This document shows, piece by piece, positions 1 through 11,508 of a stretch of DNA of 64,000 nucleotides (position 1 is its first letter; each line of letters opens with the position of its first letter). A model generated the notes under the pieces. That model did no database searches. It had not been told where the DNA came from and was given only the letters and a program-made list of their open reading frames with translations. Source of the stretch: Pachypanchax playfairii. Taxonomy: Eukaryota > Chordata > Actinopteri > Cyprinodontiformes > Aplocheilidae. Location of the stretch: NCBI GenBank assembly GCA_006937955.1, contig SSNP01000050.1, positions 3,316,492 to 3,380,491 of the forward strand. Direction: 5' to 3'. Position numbers and translations under genes: made by a program.

Positions 1-637
1 TCTATGTGGAGGAGTGATTGATTGGCTGTTTCATGTAATTTGGTTCTATTTGGCTGTTTAGGATTCTCCACTAGAAGTAGGACCATAAGGACTAAAAAGA
101 CTGCTGAATTCTACAGTCTGCTCTAACTTGTTCTTATCTTGTTTTGGCTGGGCTGAAGGTCAACATTCTAAACTCCCCTGAGGAGAATGCAGATGGTTCA
201 CTCAGCCACCCCCCCTTCACTCCAAATGCTTTTGTCTGGAGCAAAGACTCGCAAGGACAGGGGATGTCCTGATAAAAACATCTTAGAGTGTTGCTCAACG
301 ATGGTGTTTACATTCTTGCAACACATCCACGTAATTATACATCACAGACACGCCCCCTCAATGACCTCACCGTGTGTGCGTGGTCCATCCCCGCTAAGGT
401 GTTTTTTTTTTCCAATCTCGTGCAGCGCAGAGGAATTTGTTCTCCTCTCTTTCCTCATGTGCTTTTCCTGTTTTCTGTATAAGTAAGATGGCGCCAGCGT
501 GTTCGGCAGCCGTCTGCTGTTTTTTGTTTTGTTTGTTTTATTATATGTTCTGTTCAGCGCTTTGGCTCTCATGCCGTATTTAAATGCGCCATACAAATAA
601 AGTTGATGATTTTAAAGCAATTAAGATAATTATTATA
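1..637. other. Noncoding flank upstream of Tc1 copy 1
   Basis: No convincing gene. Short open frames here (for example 187-486) lack any recognisable domain and overlap in several frames. The last 150 bases hold the retroposon-like segment listed separately. Confidence 0.5.
485..616 (+). repeat. Short LINE/SINE-type retroposon remnant
   Basis: The segment begins with an aagatggcgcc-like head, passes through a T-rich stretch, and ends in a tail containing gcgccatacaaataaagttg. An AATAAA followed by a short TTGATGAT run is typical of the 3' ends of fish non-LTR retroposons. There is no long open frame. The family assignment is from memory of similar fish tails and is weak. Confidence 0.3.
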
Positions 638-2239
638 CAGTGGGGCAAAAAAGTATTTAGTTAGCCACCAATTGTGTAAGTTCTCCCACTTAAAAAGATC
701 AGACAGGCCTGTAATTTTCATCATAGGTATACCTCAACTATGAGAGACAAAATGAGGAAAAAAAATCCAGAAAATCACATTGTCTGATTTTTAAAGAATT
801 TATTTGCAAATTATGGTGGAAAATAAGTATTTGGTCACCTACAAACAAGTAAGATTTCTGGCTTTCACAGACCTGTAACTTCTTTAAGAGGCTCCTCGGT
901 CCTCCACTCGTTACCTGTGTTAATGGCACCTGTGTGAACTCGTTATCAGTATAAAAGACACCTGTCCACAACCTCAAACAGTCACGCTCCAAACTCCACT
1001 ATGGCCAAGACCAAAGAGCTGTCAAAGGACACCAGAAACAAAATTGTAGACCTTCACCAGGCTGGGAAGACTGAATCTGCAATAGGTAAGCAGCTTGGTG
1101 TGAAGAAATCAACTGTGGGAGCAATTATTAGAAAATGGAAGACATACAAGACCACTGATAATCTCCCTCGATCTGGGGCTCCACGCAAGATCTCACCCCG
1201 TGGGGTCAAAATGATCACAAGAACGGTGAGCAAAAATCCCAGAACCACACGGAGGGACCTAGTGAATGACCTGCAGAGAGCTGGGACCAAAGTAACAAAG
1301 GCTACCATCAGTAACACACTACGCCGCCAGGGACTCAAATCCTGCAGTGCCAGACGTGTCCCCCTGCTGAAGCCAGGACACGTCCAGGCCCATCTGCGGT
1401 TTGCTAGAGAGCATTTGGATGATCCAGAAGAGGATTGGGAGAACATCATATGGTCAGATGAAACCAAAATAGAACTTTTTGGTAGAAACTCAACTTGTCG
1501 TGTTTGGAGGGGAAAGAATGCTGAGTTGGATCCAAAGAACACCATACCTACTGTAAAGCATGGGGGTGGAAACATCATGCTTTGGGGCTGTTTTTCTGCA
1601 AGGGGACCAGGACGACTGATCCGTGTAAAGGAAAGAATGAATGGGGCCATGTATCGTAAGATTTTGAGTGAAAACCTCCTTCCATCAGCAAGGGCATTGA
1701 AAATGAGACGTGGCTGGGTCTTTCAGCATGACAATGATCCCAAACACACCGCCCGGGCAACGAAGGAGTGGCTTCGTAAGAAGCATTTCAAGGTCCTGGA
1801 GTGGCCTAGCCAGTCTCCAGATCTCAACCCCATAGAAAATCTCTGGAGGGAGTTGAAAGTCCGTGTTGCCCAGCGTCAGCCCCAAAACATCACTGCTCTA
1901 GAGGAGATCTGCATGGAGGAATGGGCCAAAATACCAGCAACAGTGTGTGAAAACCTTGTGAAGACTTACAGAAAACGTTTGACCTCTGTCATTGCCAACA
2001 AAGGCTATATAACAAAGTATTGAGATTAACTTTTGTTATTGACCAAATACTTATTTTCCACCATAATTTGCAAATAAATTCTTTAAAAATCAGACAATGT
2101 GATTTTCTGGATTTTTTTTCCTCATTTTGTCTCTCATAGTTGAGGTATACCTATGATGAAAATTACAGGCCTCTCTGATCTTTTTAAGTGGGAGAACTTA
2201 CACAATTGGTGGCTGACTAAATACTTTTTTGCCCCACTG
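638..2239 (+). mobile_element. Tc1-like transposon, copy 1 (complete)
   Basis: Complete 1602-bp Tc1/mariner element flanked by the TA target duplication (636-637 and 2240-2241). Inverted repeats are 200 bp each (638-837 and 2040-2239), starting CAGTGGGGCAAAAAAG. Each repeat carries two direct repeats sharing AAGTATTTRGTCA, one at the outer tip and one at the inner edge. This is the IR/DR layout known from Sleeping Beauty-type elements. The left repeat has small private changes (ttagttagcc near the tip). A TATAAAAG box at 950-957 lies about 45 bases before the transposase ATG. Confidence 0.96.
1001..2023 (+). CDS. Tc1-like transposase (DD34E), copy 1
   Basis: Intact single-exon 340-residue cut-and-paste transposase, acting in the nucleus on its own terminal repeats. 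Residues 1-110 form the paired-like DNA-binding region: two helix-turn-helix units (about 10-47 and 70-110) joined by a basic RSGAPRK linker at 57-63. The catalytic RNase-H fold follows, with D153 in WSDETK, D244 in QHDNDPKHT and E279 in SPDLNPIENLW, giving D-D-34-E. A glycine-rich VKHGGG box sits at 185-190. Length and catalytic positions match the Sleeping Beauty group. The start is the ATG in ccactatggcc; the stop is just before the right repeat. Private change in this copy: H instead of R at 131. The long frame on the opposite strand is a shadow of this gene. Confidence 0.96.
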   Translation: MAKTKELSKDTRNKIVDLHQAGKTESAIGKQLGVKKSTVGAIIRKWKTYKTTDNLPRSGAPRKISPRGVKMITRTVSKNPRTTRRDLVNDLQRAGTKVTKATISNTLRRQGLKSCSARRVPLLKPGHVQAHLRFAREHLDDPEEDWENIIWSDETKIELFGRNSTCRVWRGKNAELDPKNTIPTVKHGGGNIMLWGCFSARGPGRLIRVKERMNGAMYRKILSENLLPSARALKMRRGWVFQHDNDPKHTARATKEWLRKKHFKVLEWPSQSPDLNPIENLWRELKVRVAQRQPQNITALEEICMEEWAKIPATVCENLVKTYRKRLTSVIANKGYITKY

Positions 2240-2241
2240 TA

Positions 2242-4700
2242 TGTGGTAGTGGTCTTTCTCCCTGCTTGGTGTTGTGTACTGACGAAATCATGCATGTTTT
2301 CACTATTCTCATGAGATTTCGTATCTTCCTGGACCAGCTGGATGTAACGCTTGCACAAAGGATAAGTGTGTGTGAAACGCTCCTGGTGGTAAGGGACGCA
2401 CGCCTGATTGCGTGAGCAAAGCACTACGTGCTGCTGACGCATCCAGTGAAAAGGAGGGGTCAAGGAGTGCTTCAGTAACCTCTGCCAGTATCAACAAGGC
2501 TCAGTTCATCAGGTTGATAGTCTTCATTGTCCCTTCACAGGGTCAGACTCTGGCTCAAACATGTACGGCTGGATGGAGAACTCAGACTTTTTTTTTTTAA
2601 AATTGGCAAATAAAAATTTTCTGCAGCTCTAGATTGCTAGATCTCTGTCAAACTACAAAAATGGCTGAATGAGGTGAAGTGGAAGGGTCAGCAACCTGAA
2701 GGGGGGCGTGGTATGCAGCACATCCAACACATTTAAAGGGACCACACCAAAACCAGTTGTTTTGCAAACCCTGTCTGATTGGGGGGTAGAAGAGCGTCAT
2801 ACAGAACTACTATAATAAAAAATTCAGACCTAATAACTGCTGTTCCACTAGATATAAAAGGAAGAATTTAAAAGCACAATATTTCTCCTTTAATACCCTT
2901 TCTTTGATTACAGGGCAGTAGTGACACAGAACTGGTATATACTAAAGAACTACCTTCACTAATTGTGCAAAGTCTTTTGTGCAAATAAAAACTCACTAAA
3001 TAGTTTTGTAACTGTAATTTTTTAAATATCTCCACAGTGATAATAAAATGCTGGAGCTGCTGTGTCAAATGCAGCGCTAAACATCACTGCTTGCAGAGAG
3101 GTTGGCAAACACCACACCAGCATCTTCGCCAACACCTGCTTTACCACAATCAGGCTCAGGCTTACCATCAGCATCTTCATCCTCACATGCTTCATCTTCG
3201 ATCCCCTTAACCCCCTTAATGTTCAGCACCACACCAGATCAATTCATTCATTGATCCAGTCCTCTCAGCCCTTTTCCCCCCTTCAACATTTTCATCTTCT
3301 CATACCAGCAGGGAGGATGATGTGCATGCCAACCTCAGTAGGCTCTTCAGACCTTATAATGTTCTGCAGGGTGGATGGAAAGGAAGATCACTGAAAAAAA
3401 AAAAAAGTCAGTGGACACAACGTTTGTTTGCTTGCTAGAGCCAGATTTTTCAACAGTGCCAAACCCTGAAGAGTCTAGTTTCCTTAAAGCCTGTGGGATT
3501 GGCAAAAAGATCATCTGTTTTCCAAACAGCAAGGGGATCACAATTATCTTTGTGAGTATTTATATGCAACTTATCCAGCACTAAGGTAAGCTGGGGGCTA
3601 TTTGCTTGCTAAGAGTGACAGAAGTGGACGACTACACAAAACACAATGCCATCGTGTGGCTACTCACTTGACTATTCATACATGTGGATATTAAGAGGGC
3701 CCCCTTAAACATGAATCTATTATTTATAGATGTGTATTTAGATAATGTTGCAGGCATTTGAGATTTATGTCAGTAAATTAAAAAAAAACTACATTAAGGA
3801 CTTTTTTTGCATTGGGATATTCAGAGATTTTACAGAGTGGGGGTGGGGATGTTGAGGGTGGGGTGAGTTTGAAGGTGTGAAATGTTCCTGTCTTGTTCTT
3901 TTAAAGATGAATACAAACTTTATCTATTTCTCTCTAACATCACAGTTTGTATCTCCCTTTCAAAGAACATTAATAAAAATAAATATGACACACATCCTGG
4001 AAAATTTGCCATTCTGATAAATTAGTGCATGTATTCAATATTAAATCTGTGATTATGTTTATAGATTGAAAAATGTCCAATGCAGAAAAAAAATATTTAT
4101 TTCATGGGGTAAGAAACAGAAGAAGCTGAGTGGATGCATGTGTAGCTTTAGTTTTAATACACTCCTACATCAATAGGCATACAACCGAACTCACTCTTGG
4201 TGTTTTGCAATAATTGGGTGGTGGTGGCCTGAGACGATATCAAAACTACCGGCCTGAATAATTGTCTCAGTCCGCCCCTAGATGTAGTAAAGAGTTTCCA
4301 CTCTGTGACCTGCCAGACCATCTGAAGATATGGTAATGTCTTCCACACTCAGTGTGGAAGTGTGTAGGTAACTTTTAGCAAAACGTGTTGCATGCTCACC
4401 ATTACATGCAAGCATTATTTTTCATTAAAACACATTTTCTACATTTGTCAAGCGAAAACAAAATTAAAAAAAAAACTATCGGCAAACAGACTACAAACTC
4501 TCAGTGAGAAATAAAGATGGCGGATTCACTTTGCCTTTAACCAGAAGTCCATGACAACGTTTGAAATTTCCAGGGCATAACCTGTGATGTAATAGTTAAA
4601 AAAAAAAAGTACTAGATAGAGAAAACAGAACGGCTTGAAAAATAAATAAACGTTTTGTACTCTTAGATACTGTAAATTCCGTTAAAGCATTTGAAGGTAA
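2242..4700. other. AT-rich noncoding stretch
   Basis: I see no gene. Open frames are short, overlapping and compositionally random. There are A/T runs (for example 3392-3404) but no tandem array or clear transposon end. Confidence 0.5.
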
Positions 4701-4710
4701 CCTGGCTCTG

Positions 4711-4765
4711 CCAGATCTATGTGTAGCCCCGCCTCTTCTTGATTTGGGGACACATATAGATCTGG
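4711..4765. repeat. Imperfect inverted repeat (hairpin)
   Basis: CCAGATCTATGTGTAGCCCC at 4711-4730 faces its near reverse complement GGGGACACATATAGATCTGG at 4746-4765 across a 15-base loop. It lies in a segment (about 4690-5270) that reads like an interspersed repeat, but no matching outer ends were found. Confidence 0.5.
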
Positions 4766-5278
4766 AACTGCTCCGTTTGAAACCGTTTATAAAAGGGAGG
4801 GACATCTGATATAATATTTTAAGCTGATTGGAGCCAGCACGTGTCTGCCTTTGATGATTTGTTTTTAGCCAATCAGAGTAAATCAAGCTCTTGCAACTCC
4901 ATTTGGGAGAAAAACACACATTGTTTCCACTAAGAAAAGCAAAACACATCTTTACTATCAAGAAATTCACAAAGTTCTTAGCTTTGCTCATTTTTCAATG
5001 AAGAAATAATTTCTAGTTCTCCTAAAACAGATTAAATATCCACTTTTATGCGTACATCCACCGGCGCAGCCATATGTGTTTTGCTTTGCCTACCTGGAAA
5101 CTTGCTGCCAATCATACCTGAACACCCGCCCCAAAGCACAATGCTAACACATGATTGGTGCGAACATTTTTTGACCGAAATAGACGGGCATCTATGGAGC
5201 AGTACAAGATGAATTTTCATGGGTTTGGAAAACTCCAATTCTTGCGAGAATCTGTCTTGCAGCACGAGGCTAATTTAA

Positions 5279-5850
5279 AGGTCCAATATCATGCAAAATC
5301 AACTTTTTGGAGCTTTTAACCATGTTGTGATGCTATTTCCTTATTTTTATAAAAACAGAGTGGTTTTTGGCTTAATTCATGCATATCCTCCTTAATCCTC
5401 CTGAATCTTGTGCCTCTCTCCTGGAAAACAACTGACTATAACAGTGATGTAACAATGTTAAACCAAAACCTGCCTGGCATGTCCCTGCAAATTAAACACA
5501 CATGCCCTGAGCTGCAAGAGTCTGAAGCAAGACACTAAGCACCACTGTTTTGCAGTATTTTACTTTCTAAAAATGCCTGGGTGAAAATTTGCATTTGGCT
5601 GCGAGAGTTACAGGAATTTATTCACCATTTTATTCAGGCAGCTCAAGGGGCAGCACTCACAAGGGGGAGCCTGGGGGAGAAATGAGATTTTAGGTAAACC
5701 AAGGGTTTTACTTCCTGGTTGGAGATTAACTTGAGAATATAAGTTATATTTCTGGACAAATGAAGACTATATAATGCCAATGGTAAGATATTATCATGTG
5801 TGTGCCTATCCCAGACACTGAAAGCTGTAAAAGAGCATGATACCAAACCT
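5279..5850. mobile_element. piggyBac-type MITE with TTAA target sites
   Basis: A non-autonomous element of about 572 bp. It is bounded by TTAA at 5275-5278 and 5851-5854, and its ends are imperfect inverted repeats: AGGTCCAATATCATGC on the left, GCATGATACCAAACCT on the right. The TTAA duplication is diagnostic of piggyBac-like (or Kolobok-like) insertion. It has no transposase and no meaningful open frame, so it would be mobilised in trans. Its tips do not match the piggyBac relic near 14-16.5 kb. Confidence 0.72.
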
Positions 5851-5854
5851 TTAA

Positions 5855-8800
5855 GGGCTAAAAATGTGGAATTTTCATGATATGTCTTTTGTGAATAGAA
5901 TTTCAACAATGATGTCAGAGGACAGCAATGCTGAAGTTGGAAATGAGAGCAAGTACATAAGTGTAAGGTGACTTTGTTTTAGGCACAAAGTCATCAGATA
6001 TTTTACACTTTAAAAAAATTGAAAGTGAAAGTTTCATAATATGGATGTAAGTAAACTTACTACGACTGACTTTTAACCACTGGCCATGCTCTTGGCAATC
6101 CAAAATTTATTTCTCACAATCAATTGTATTTTCAATATTGAGTTATATGTCAATAAAAGTGTTGTACACAAAACTCTGCTGTCATATACATGAGTCTGAG
6201 AAATTGTGTGGATTAGGATTGTTTTCGTTTGAGTATGAATTTAAAAGCTGTGGGTGCAGAATCTTGTGAATACAACACCGTAGTTGCCTCTATATACATG
6301 TAAAATCATTTTATTTGTTATTAATTGAGCTTGTTCGGGTCGAACACACATCATACCTTCCAGAGGCCCTTGAATGCATCATGATGTCATGCGCGTCCGT
6401 GCTTAGGCGTGGAATTTACTATCGCTAGCTAAAAGCTGCAGAGAGGTAGCACTTGAAGCATGGATTCTATCGAGAACAAGAGAGCACACTCCAGCCCAGA
6501 CCCCAACCAAAAGTTTTTTCCAGTGCGACAAAAAGGGGGAAACTTGAGTCGGATTGACGGAGGTAAAGATTGGTTCAGCATTTGAGAAGTGGAAAATGCT
6601 GAGAGAATCTCAGTATGAGAAAAGACCCGCAGTCGGTGTCATTTTTGCTTGAAAAGTAAGAAATTATTACTAAATAGGCCTGCGTGGGGAAAAAGAGTTG
6701 TGTCAGGTTCTGTGAGCGACTGTACTGAGTGAGTCATCTTCACAGGAAGAAGATCTTTGGTTGGAACTCTCGAACACCGGCTCATTAAGCTGACGCTTAT
6801 TTGGAGCACCTGTCTGGATTACACTTGATGCTTCTGTGTCTCCTCTGACTCTCCCGAGCTCTGTGAAACCCGGAGTCATCCGAACCTGTCTCTCTGTCTG
6901 CCCTGAGTTCGACCATTGTTGAAAATAAAGTCAGATTTAACAACTGTGAAAGCTGAGTCCAGCCTGAGTTCTGCATGTCAAACGTTTACCTGAGTCCATG
7001 AAAAGTTGATGCTTCCAGGAGTTTCCACATATTTCTCGTAGTAGAAACATTTTTAAGCTGTCTGACGTGCTCACGGCTGATTTGGTTTAAATATCATAAC
7101 ATCATATTTATTATCTCAGTCGAAGTCATGCCTGCAAATCTGTAAATTGTCGAATACAGGACTGACTTAGCTGCCTGTTTTCACAACCACTATGAAGGTA
7201 AGAACACCTGTGGAGCTAAAATATTCAACAGAAACCTCAGAAAAACTGTTTTTAATGGAAGGGCCTCTTTAAAAACATCTGAATGCATACTGCACTCCAG
7301 TCATCAAAAACGCTTTGTTTGGCCTTTGCCACCTCTGCCTTCACCTTACGCTGCATTTGCCTGTAGTCCTGTCTGCTCTGTACTAGAGCTCAACCTATAT
7401 ATCAGCTGCCCTATTTTTACATATCGGCATTGGCCGATAACTCTATTTGGTAGAGCCAATTTTAAGTCAGGCTCATCAGTGGGCAGCCTGATGCTCCAAG
7501 TGGGGTCCTATATGCATGCAGTACCCAGAAAGCTTCAGTCGAACATTTTGTTTAAAATAAAAGGTAGGCTTAATTTCAGATTTTTCTAAAGTCATATGCT
7601 TTATTTTTAGTAAAACTAAACTAAATGCAAGCTATGGTTTTGTTTTATCAAAAAAAGACGCGGATGTGTTTGCGGACATGTTTCCTTTATCAAAAGCGGT
7701 TTCTCAGGCTGCGGATTTCTATTTTTTGGCTCCAATATCAACTTTTTAGTGCTTTTACAGTGGGAATTTGACATCACTAGGTACATATACTGGAATATTT
7801 ATTCTTTTACTACAGTATTTGTAAATTTAACACATCAAGGTAAGTACAAAAATGCAGAAGCAAAAAAATCAGGTAACCATTCTCAGGGAAAACATCTCGT
7901 GTAGCACCTTAAATTATTTGCTAATTGCCTATAATTTCCACCTGCTGTTTATTCCATTTACACAACAGCATATGAAATTATTGTCAGTGTTGCTTCCTTA
8001 GTGGACAATTTGATTTCACAGAAGTCTGACTGACTTGGAGTTGCATCGTGTTGTTTAAGTGTTCCTTTTATTTTTTTAGCAATGTGGTTCATCCAAAGTG
8101 CCCCGTTTTGTAAATCAAAGCTTTATATGTCATAAAAAAGTAAAAATGAAGTATCATCATGAAGTTTATTGGAAAATAAAATACTGCAGCCACATTCAAA
8201 TCCAACTTTCCAACTTCTGCTTTCAACAAAGAGAATCTTGATGAAGTTTGAACAAACAGACTCCATAACTGAACCATTCTTTACTCCCTTGCTGACAGAT
8301 GGGAGAACTCGGCTTAATGAGACTGTTAATGAGTTGTTTGTTGTTAAGGCTCTTGTAGAGTGATGACACATCCTGTGCAGGGAGGTAAACATCTCGTCCC
8401 CGACTGCCCGGGACAGTCAAAGGAAAAGATTTAACTTTTTAAAGCAACATTTATTACACAGTTTTTAATAAGTTAGAAACTTTTATGCCCTGGATAATTC
8501 ATGCAGGTAGTTTAAGAAATAACAAAGAACTTTATCTTGTTTTGACCATCCAAAAGCAGAAGGAAGTTTTGAGCTAATGAGTTTGTTCACCACTGGCAAA
8601 CTTATGATTTTAGCTCAGGATAAAATATTATAAGTTTAATTCGTACTCATATTGGATTAGTTAGATTTTATTTTTACCTTTTCTCAACAAAGTCCAGCAG
8701 AGAAATATACCCCAGTTGTAATAATTGCTAAAAATGACAAGACTTTATGCATTTACATATAAAAGAAAAATAGGCCTTAATGGTTTTCATTCTTGTTTAA

Positions 8801-9050
8801 TAAAACACTTTGCTGATCAGCTGTGCTCATTTATTCAATTATTCTCCATTATCATCTTGAGCAAAAATTCCAGCAATGTGAAAAATCATTCTGCCTTTTA
8901 CAGCATCAACAATTCCTTAGTAATTTAGCTTCAAGTGCCCCACACTTTAAAACATTCAAATAAAGTTTTATTGATTATTACTTTAGGCTTCCTGAATTAT
9001 CTGTTCTTTTTTTTTAAGCCTCAAAAGTCTCCTGTGGCCACCAAGTCCAG
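5855..9050. other. Noncoding stretch with repeat fragments
   Basis: No gene recognised. A segment at about 6702-6985 begins TGTCAGGTTCTG and contains an AATAAA near its 3' side, so it looks like a short LTR or other retroelement 3' portion, without proof of ends. At about 7380-7450, ctagagctcaacctatata and tatcggcattggccgata resemble the tip of a common fish hAT-like repeat. The remainder is unremarkable AT-rich DNA. Confidence 0.4.
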
Positions 9051-9320
9051 TCTTTTAGCTCAGACAGTATAGTAGGAACTGGTAACTGGAAGGTTGACAG
9101 TTCAAATCCCAGCTCCATCTGTCCAAAAAAGTCAGTTTGCGATTGCATCCTTGGTCAAGACACTTCACCCACCTTGCCTGCTTGGTGGTGGTCAGGGGGT
9201 CTGCCAGCCTGCCCCAAGGCAGCTGTAGCTACAATATATCGTTTATTATCAGTGAATGTGAAATTGTAGTGTGAAGATCTTTGTCACCTGACTTTAAAAA
9301 GTGTGATAAAAGTGCACCTA
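9050..9320 (+). repeat. tRNA-derived SINE-like retroposon
   Basis: A polymerase-III-type split promoter is visible: an A-box-like TAGCTCAGACAG at 9056-9067 and a B-box-like CAGTTCAAATCCC at 9098-9110. A unique-looking body with ggtcaagacacttcaccc follows, a phrase common in fish SINEs. The 3' end is not sharply defined. Confidence 0.6.
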
Positions 9321-9326
9321 TTAACA

Positions 9327-9400
9327 TTAGGAGTGTGACGATATCTCGATATATTGCAATATTTTGCGTCACGATCAATTCTCGATATACCCACGCCTCT
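9327..9400. repeat. hAT-like element end fragment
   Basis: The sequence TAGGAGTGTGACGATATCTC followed by further cgatat motifs resembles the tip of fish hAT elements. The opposite end is not present, so this would be a truncated copy interrupted by the LTR-like sequence that follows. Confidence 0.3.
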
Positions 9401-9409
9401 CAGGATCTC

Positions 9410-10170
9410 AGCAGCTGGTGTGTGGTGTTTGTTGTTCTGCACTAATTGTCATTGCAGAGTGTGACAGCAGCTGATTAGTGGCTGCAGGTGTGGCTCGTTA
9501 CCCAGCTCAGGAGAGCTGGGTATTTAAGCTGAGGGAGAACCAGAGACGGACGCCAGTTTGTTCCACATCTTCACGTGGTAACGTGTGGCCTAAACTAGTG
9601 ACTATTAATTCGTGTGTTTAACCTGCCTTCTCCTTCCCCTCTCTCAGTCCCGTTACCTGGAGCACTCCTCCAGGGTTGAGTGCCTCTGCGCTGGCCGTCT
9701 GCCGCGCCGTCAGGAGGACTCTCTTGCCACGGGTTCCTGTAGTCGTGTGTCCCACGACCATCTCTCCTGCCTGACTCCCCTGTCTGTCTCTGGTCCCCTC
9801 TGGAAACCACACCTGCCCCGGAACAGCCGTCTGCTGTCACCCCTGCCTCAACCTCTTCTGTGGACGTTTCAACACACACTGGATCTCGCCTCACAACCTC
9901 TGCCTCTGGTTCACCACCACCACTGCTGGATCCCTGGACCTCTCCTCAAGCAGTACCAGCACCCTCTCCTCCATGAGTTTAAAGAGCACATTCCCAACAC
10001 ACCGCATACACCGCTGTACATTGGAAGGATCAGTCTCTAACCTGTCTCTCCTCCACTGCCAGGACTCTGCCTGTGCCCTGCCTCCGTTCCAGTTATCCCT
10101 CCAGCAGCCTTGTACATTCCTCAGTGTTGTATTGTCACCTACCACTGTATATATTAACACTAGAGCTCCT
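9410..10170 (+). repeat. LTR-like sequence, probably truncated
   Basis: Architecture parallels the solo LTR at 11509-12384: a TATA-like gggtatttaagctgagg near 9517-9533, a motif cgccagtttgttccac at about 9551-9566 (compare cgtcagattgttccac near 11648), then a pyrimidine tract with splice-acceptor-like ctctctcag near 9650. A long C/T-rich stretch follows, open in several frames but not protein-like. Neither terminus is defined by a target duplication. Confidence 0.4.
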
Positions 10171-10274
10171 GTTTTCAGATTTCCCCACCCCCTCCTGCCA
10201 GAGTTGATAACTCCACCCACTTTTTTATGATTGACAGCTGCATTGAAGAATGTAAAATTATATATATATATACA

Positions 10275-11496
10275 CACTCACAGGCCACTTTATTAGGTAC
10301 ACCTGTCCAACTGCTCGTTAACACTTAATTTCTAATCAGCCAATCACATGGCGGCAACTCAGTGCATTTAGGCATGTACACATGGTCAAGACAATCTCCT
10401 GCGGTTCAAACCGAGCATCAGTATGGGGAAGAAAGGTGATTTGAGTGACTTTGAACGTGGCATGTTTGTTGGTGCCAGAATGGCTGGTCTGAGTATTTCA
10501 GAAACTGCTGATCAACTGGGATTTTCACACACAACCATCTCTAGGGTTTACAGAGAATGGTCCGAAAAAGAAAAAATATCCAGTGAGCGGCAGTTCTGTG
10601 GGCGGAAATGCCTTGTTGATGCCAGAGGTCAGAGGAGAATGGCCAGACTGGTTCGAGCTGATAGAAAGGCAACAGTGACTCAAATAACCACTCGTTACAA
10701 CCAAGGTAGGCAGAAGAGCATCTCTGAACGCACAGTACGTCGAACTTTGAGGCAGATGGGCTACAGCAGTAGAAGACCACGCCGGGTGCCACTCCTTTCA
10801 GCTAAGAACAGGAAACTGAGGCTACAATTTGCACAAACTCATCAAAATTGGACAATAGAAATTTGGAAAAACGTTGCCTGGTTTGATGAGTCTCGATTTT
10901 CTGCTGCGACATTCGGATGGTAGGGTCAGAATTTGGCATCAACAACATGAAAGCATGGATCCATCCTGCCTTGTATCAACGGTTCAGGCTGGTGGTGGTG
11001 GTGTAATGGTGTGGGGAATATTTTCTTGGCACTCTTTGGGCCCCTTGGTACCAATTGAGCATCGTTACAATGCCACAGCCTACCTGAGTATTGTTGCTGA
11101 CCATGTCCATCCCTTTATGACCACAATGTACCCAACTTCTGATGGCTACTTTCAGCAGGATAATGCGCCATGTCATAAAGCTGGAATCATCTCGGACTGG
11201 TTTCTTGAACATGACAATGAGTTCACTGTACTCAAATGGCCTCCACAGTCACCAGATCTCAATCCAATAGAGCATCTTTGGGATGTGGTGGAACGGGAGA
11301 TTCGCATCATGGATGTGCAGCCGACAAATCTGCGCCAACTGTGTGATGCCATCATGTCAATATGGACCAAACTCTCTGAGGAATGCTTCCAGCACCTTGT
11401 TGAATCTATGCCACGAAGAATTGAGGCAGTTCTGAAGGCAAAAGGGGGTCCAACCCGTTACTAGCATGGTGTACCTAATAAAGTGGCAGGTGAGTG
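10275..11496 (+). mobile_element. Second Tc1-like family, short-TIR copy
   Basis: About 1.22 kb. Ends are short inverted repeats of about 28 bp: the left starts CACTCACAGGCCACTTTATT and the right ends AATAAAGTGGCAGGTGAGTG. TA follows at 11497-11498; on the left the element abuts a (TA)n run after an extra CA, so the exact left target base pair is uncertain. This family is distinct from the six 1.6-kb copies. Confidence 0.85.
10423..11464 (+). pseudogene. Tc1-like transposase, single frameshift
   Basis: Tc1-type transposase of about 346 codons broken once. The first part (10423-10923) carries the helix-turn-helix region and WFDESRF with the first catalytic Asp, then runs out of frame. The second part continues in the next frame through FQQDNAPCHKA (second Asp) and SPDLNPIEHLW (Glu) to a stop at 11464. 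The break is at the TTTT run around 10897-10900, where one surplus T explains the shift. All three catalytic residues survive. Whether this is an old inactivating mutation or a sequencing error cannot be told from one copy. Confidence 0.88.
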
Positions 11497-11508
11497 TATA
11501 TGTACATG

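Noticed and set aside
1054..1650. 198-codon open frame on the strand opposite each Tc1 transposase
   Set aside because: It recurs antisense to all six transposases and follows their codon structure; no start context or domain. A shadow frame.
6702..6985. A second solo LTR
   Set aside because: TGTCAGG start and AATAAA are present, but no terminal CA with matching target duplication could be found.
9612..10040. 142-codon open frame
   Set aside because: Falls in the C-rich body of an LTR-like sequence; residue content is Pro/Leu/Ser-rich low complexity.
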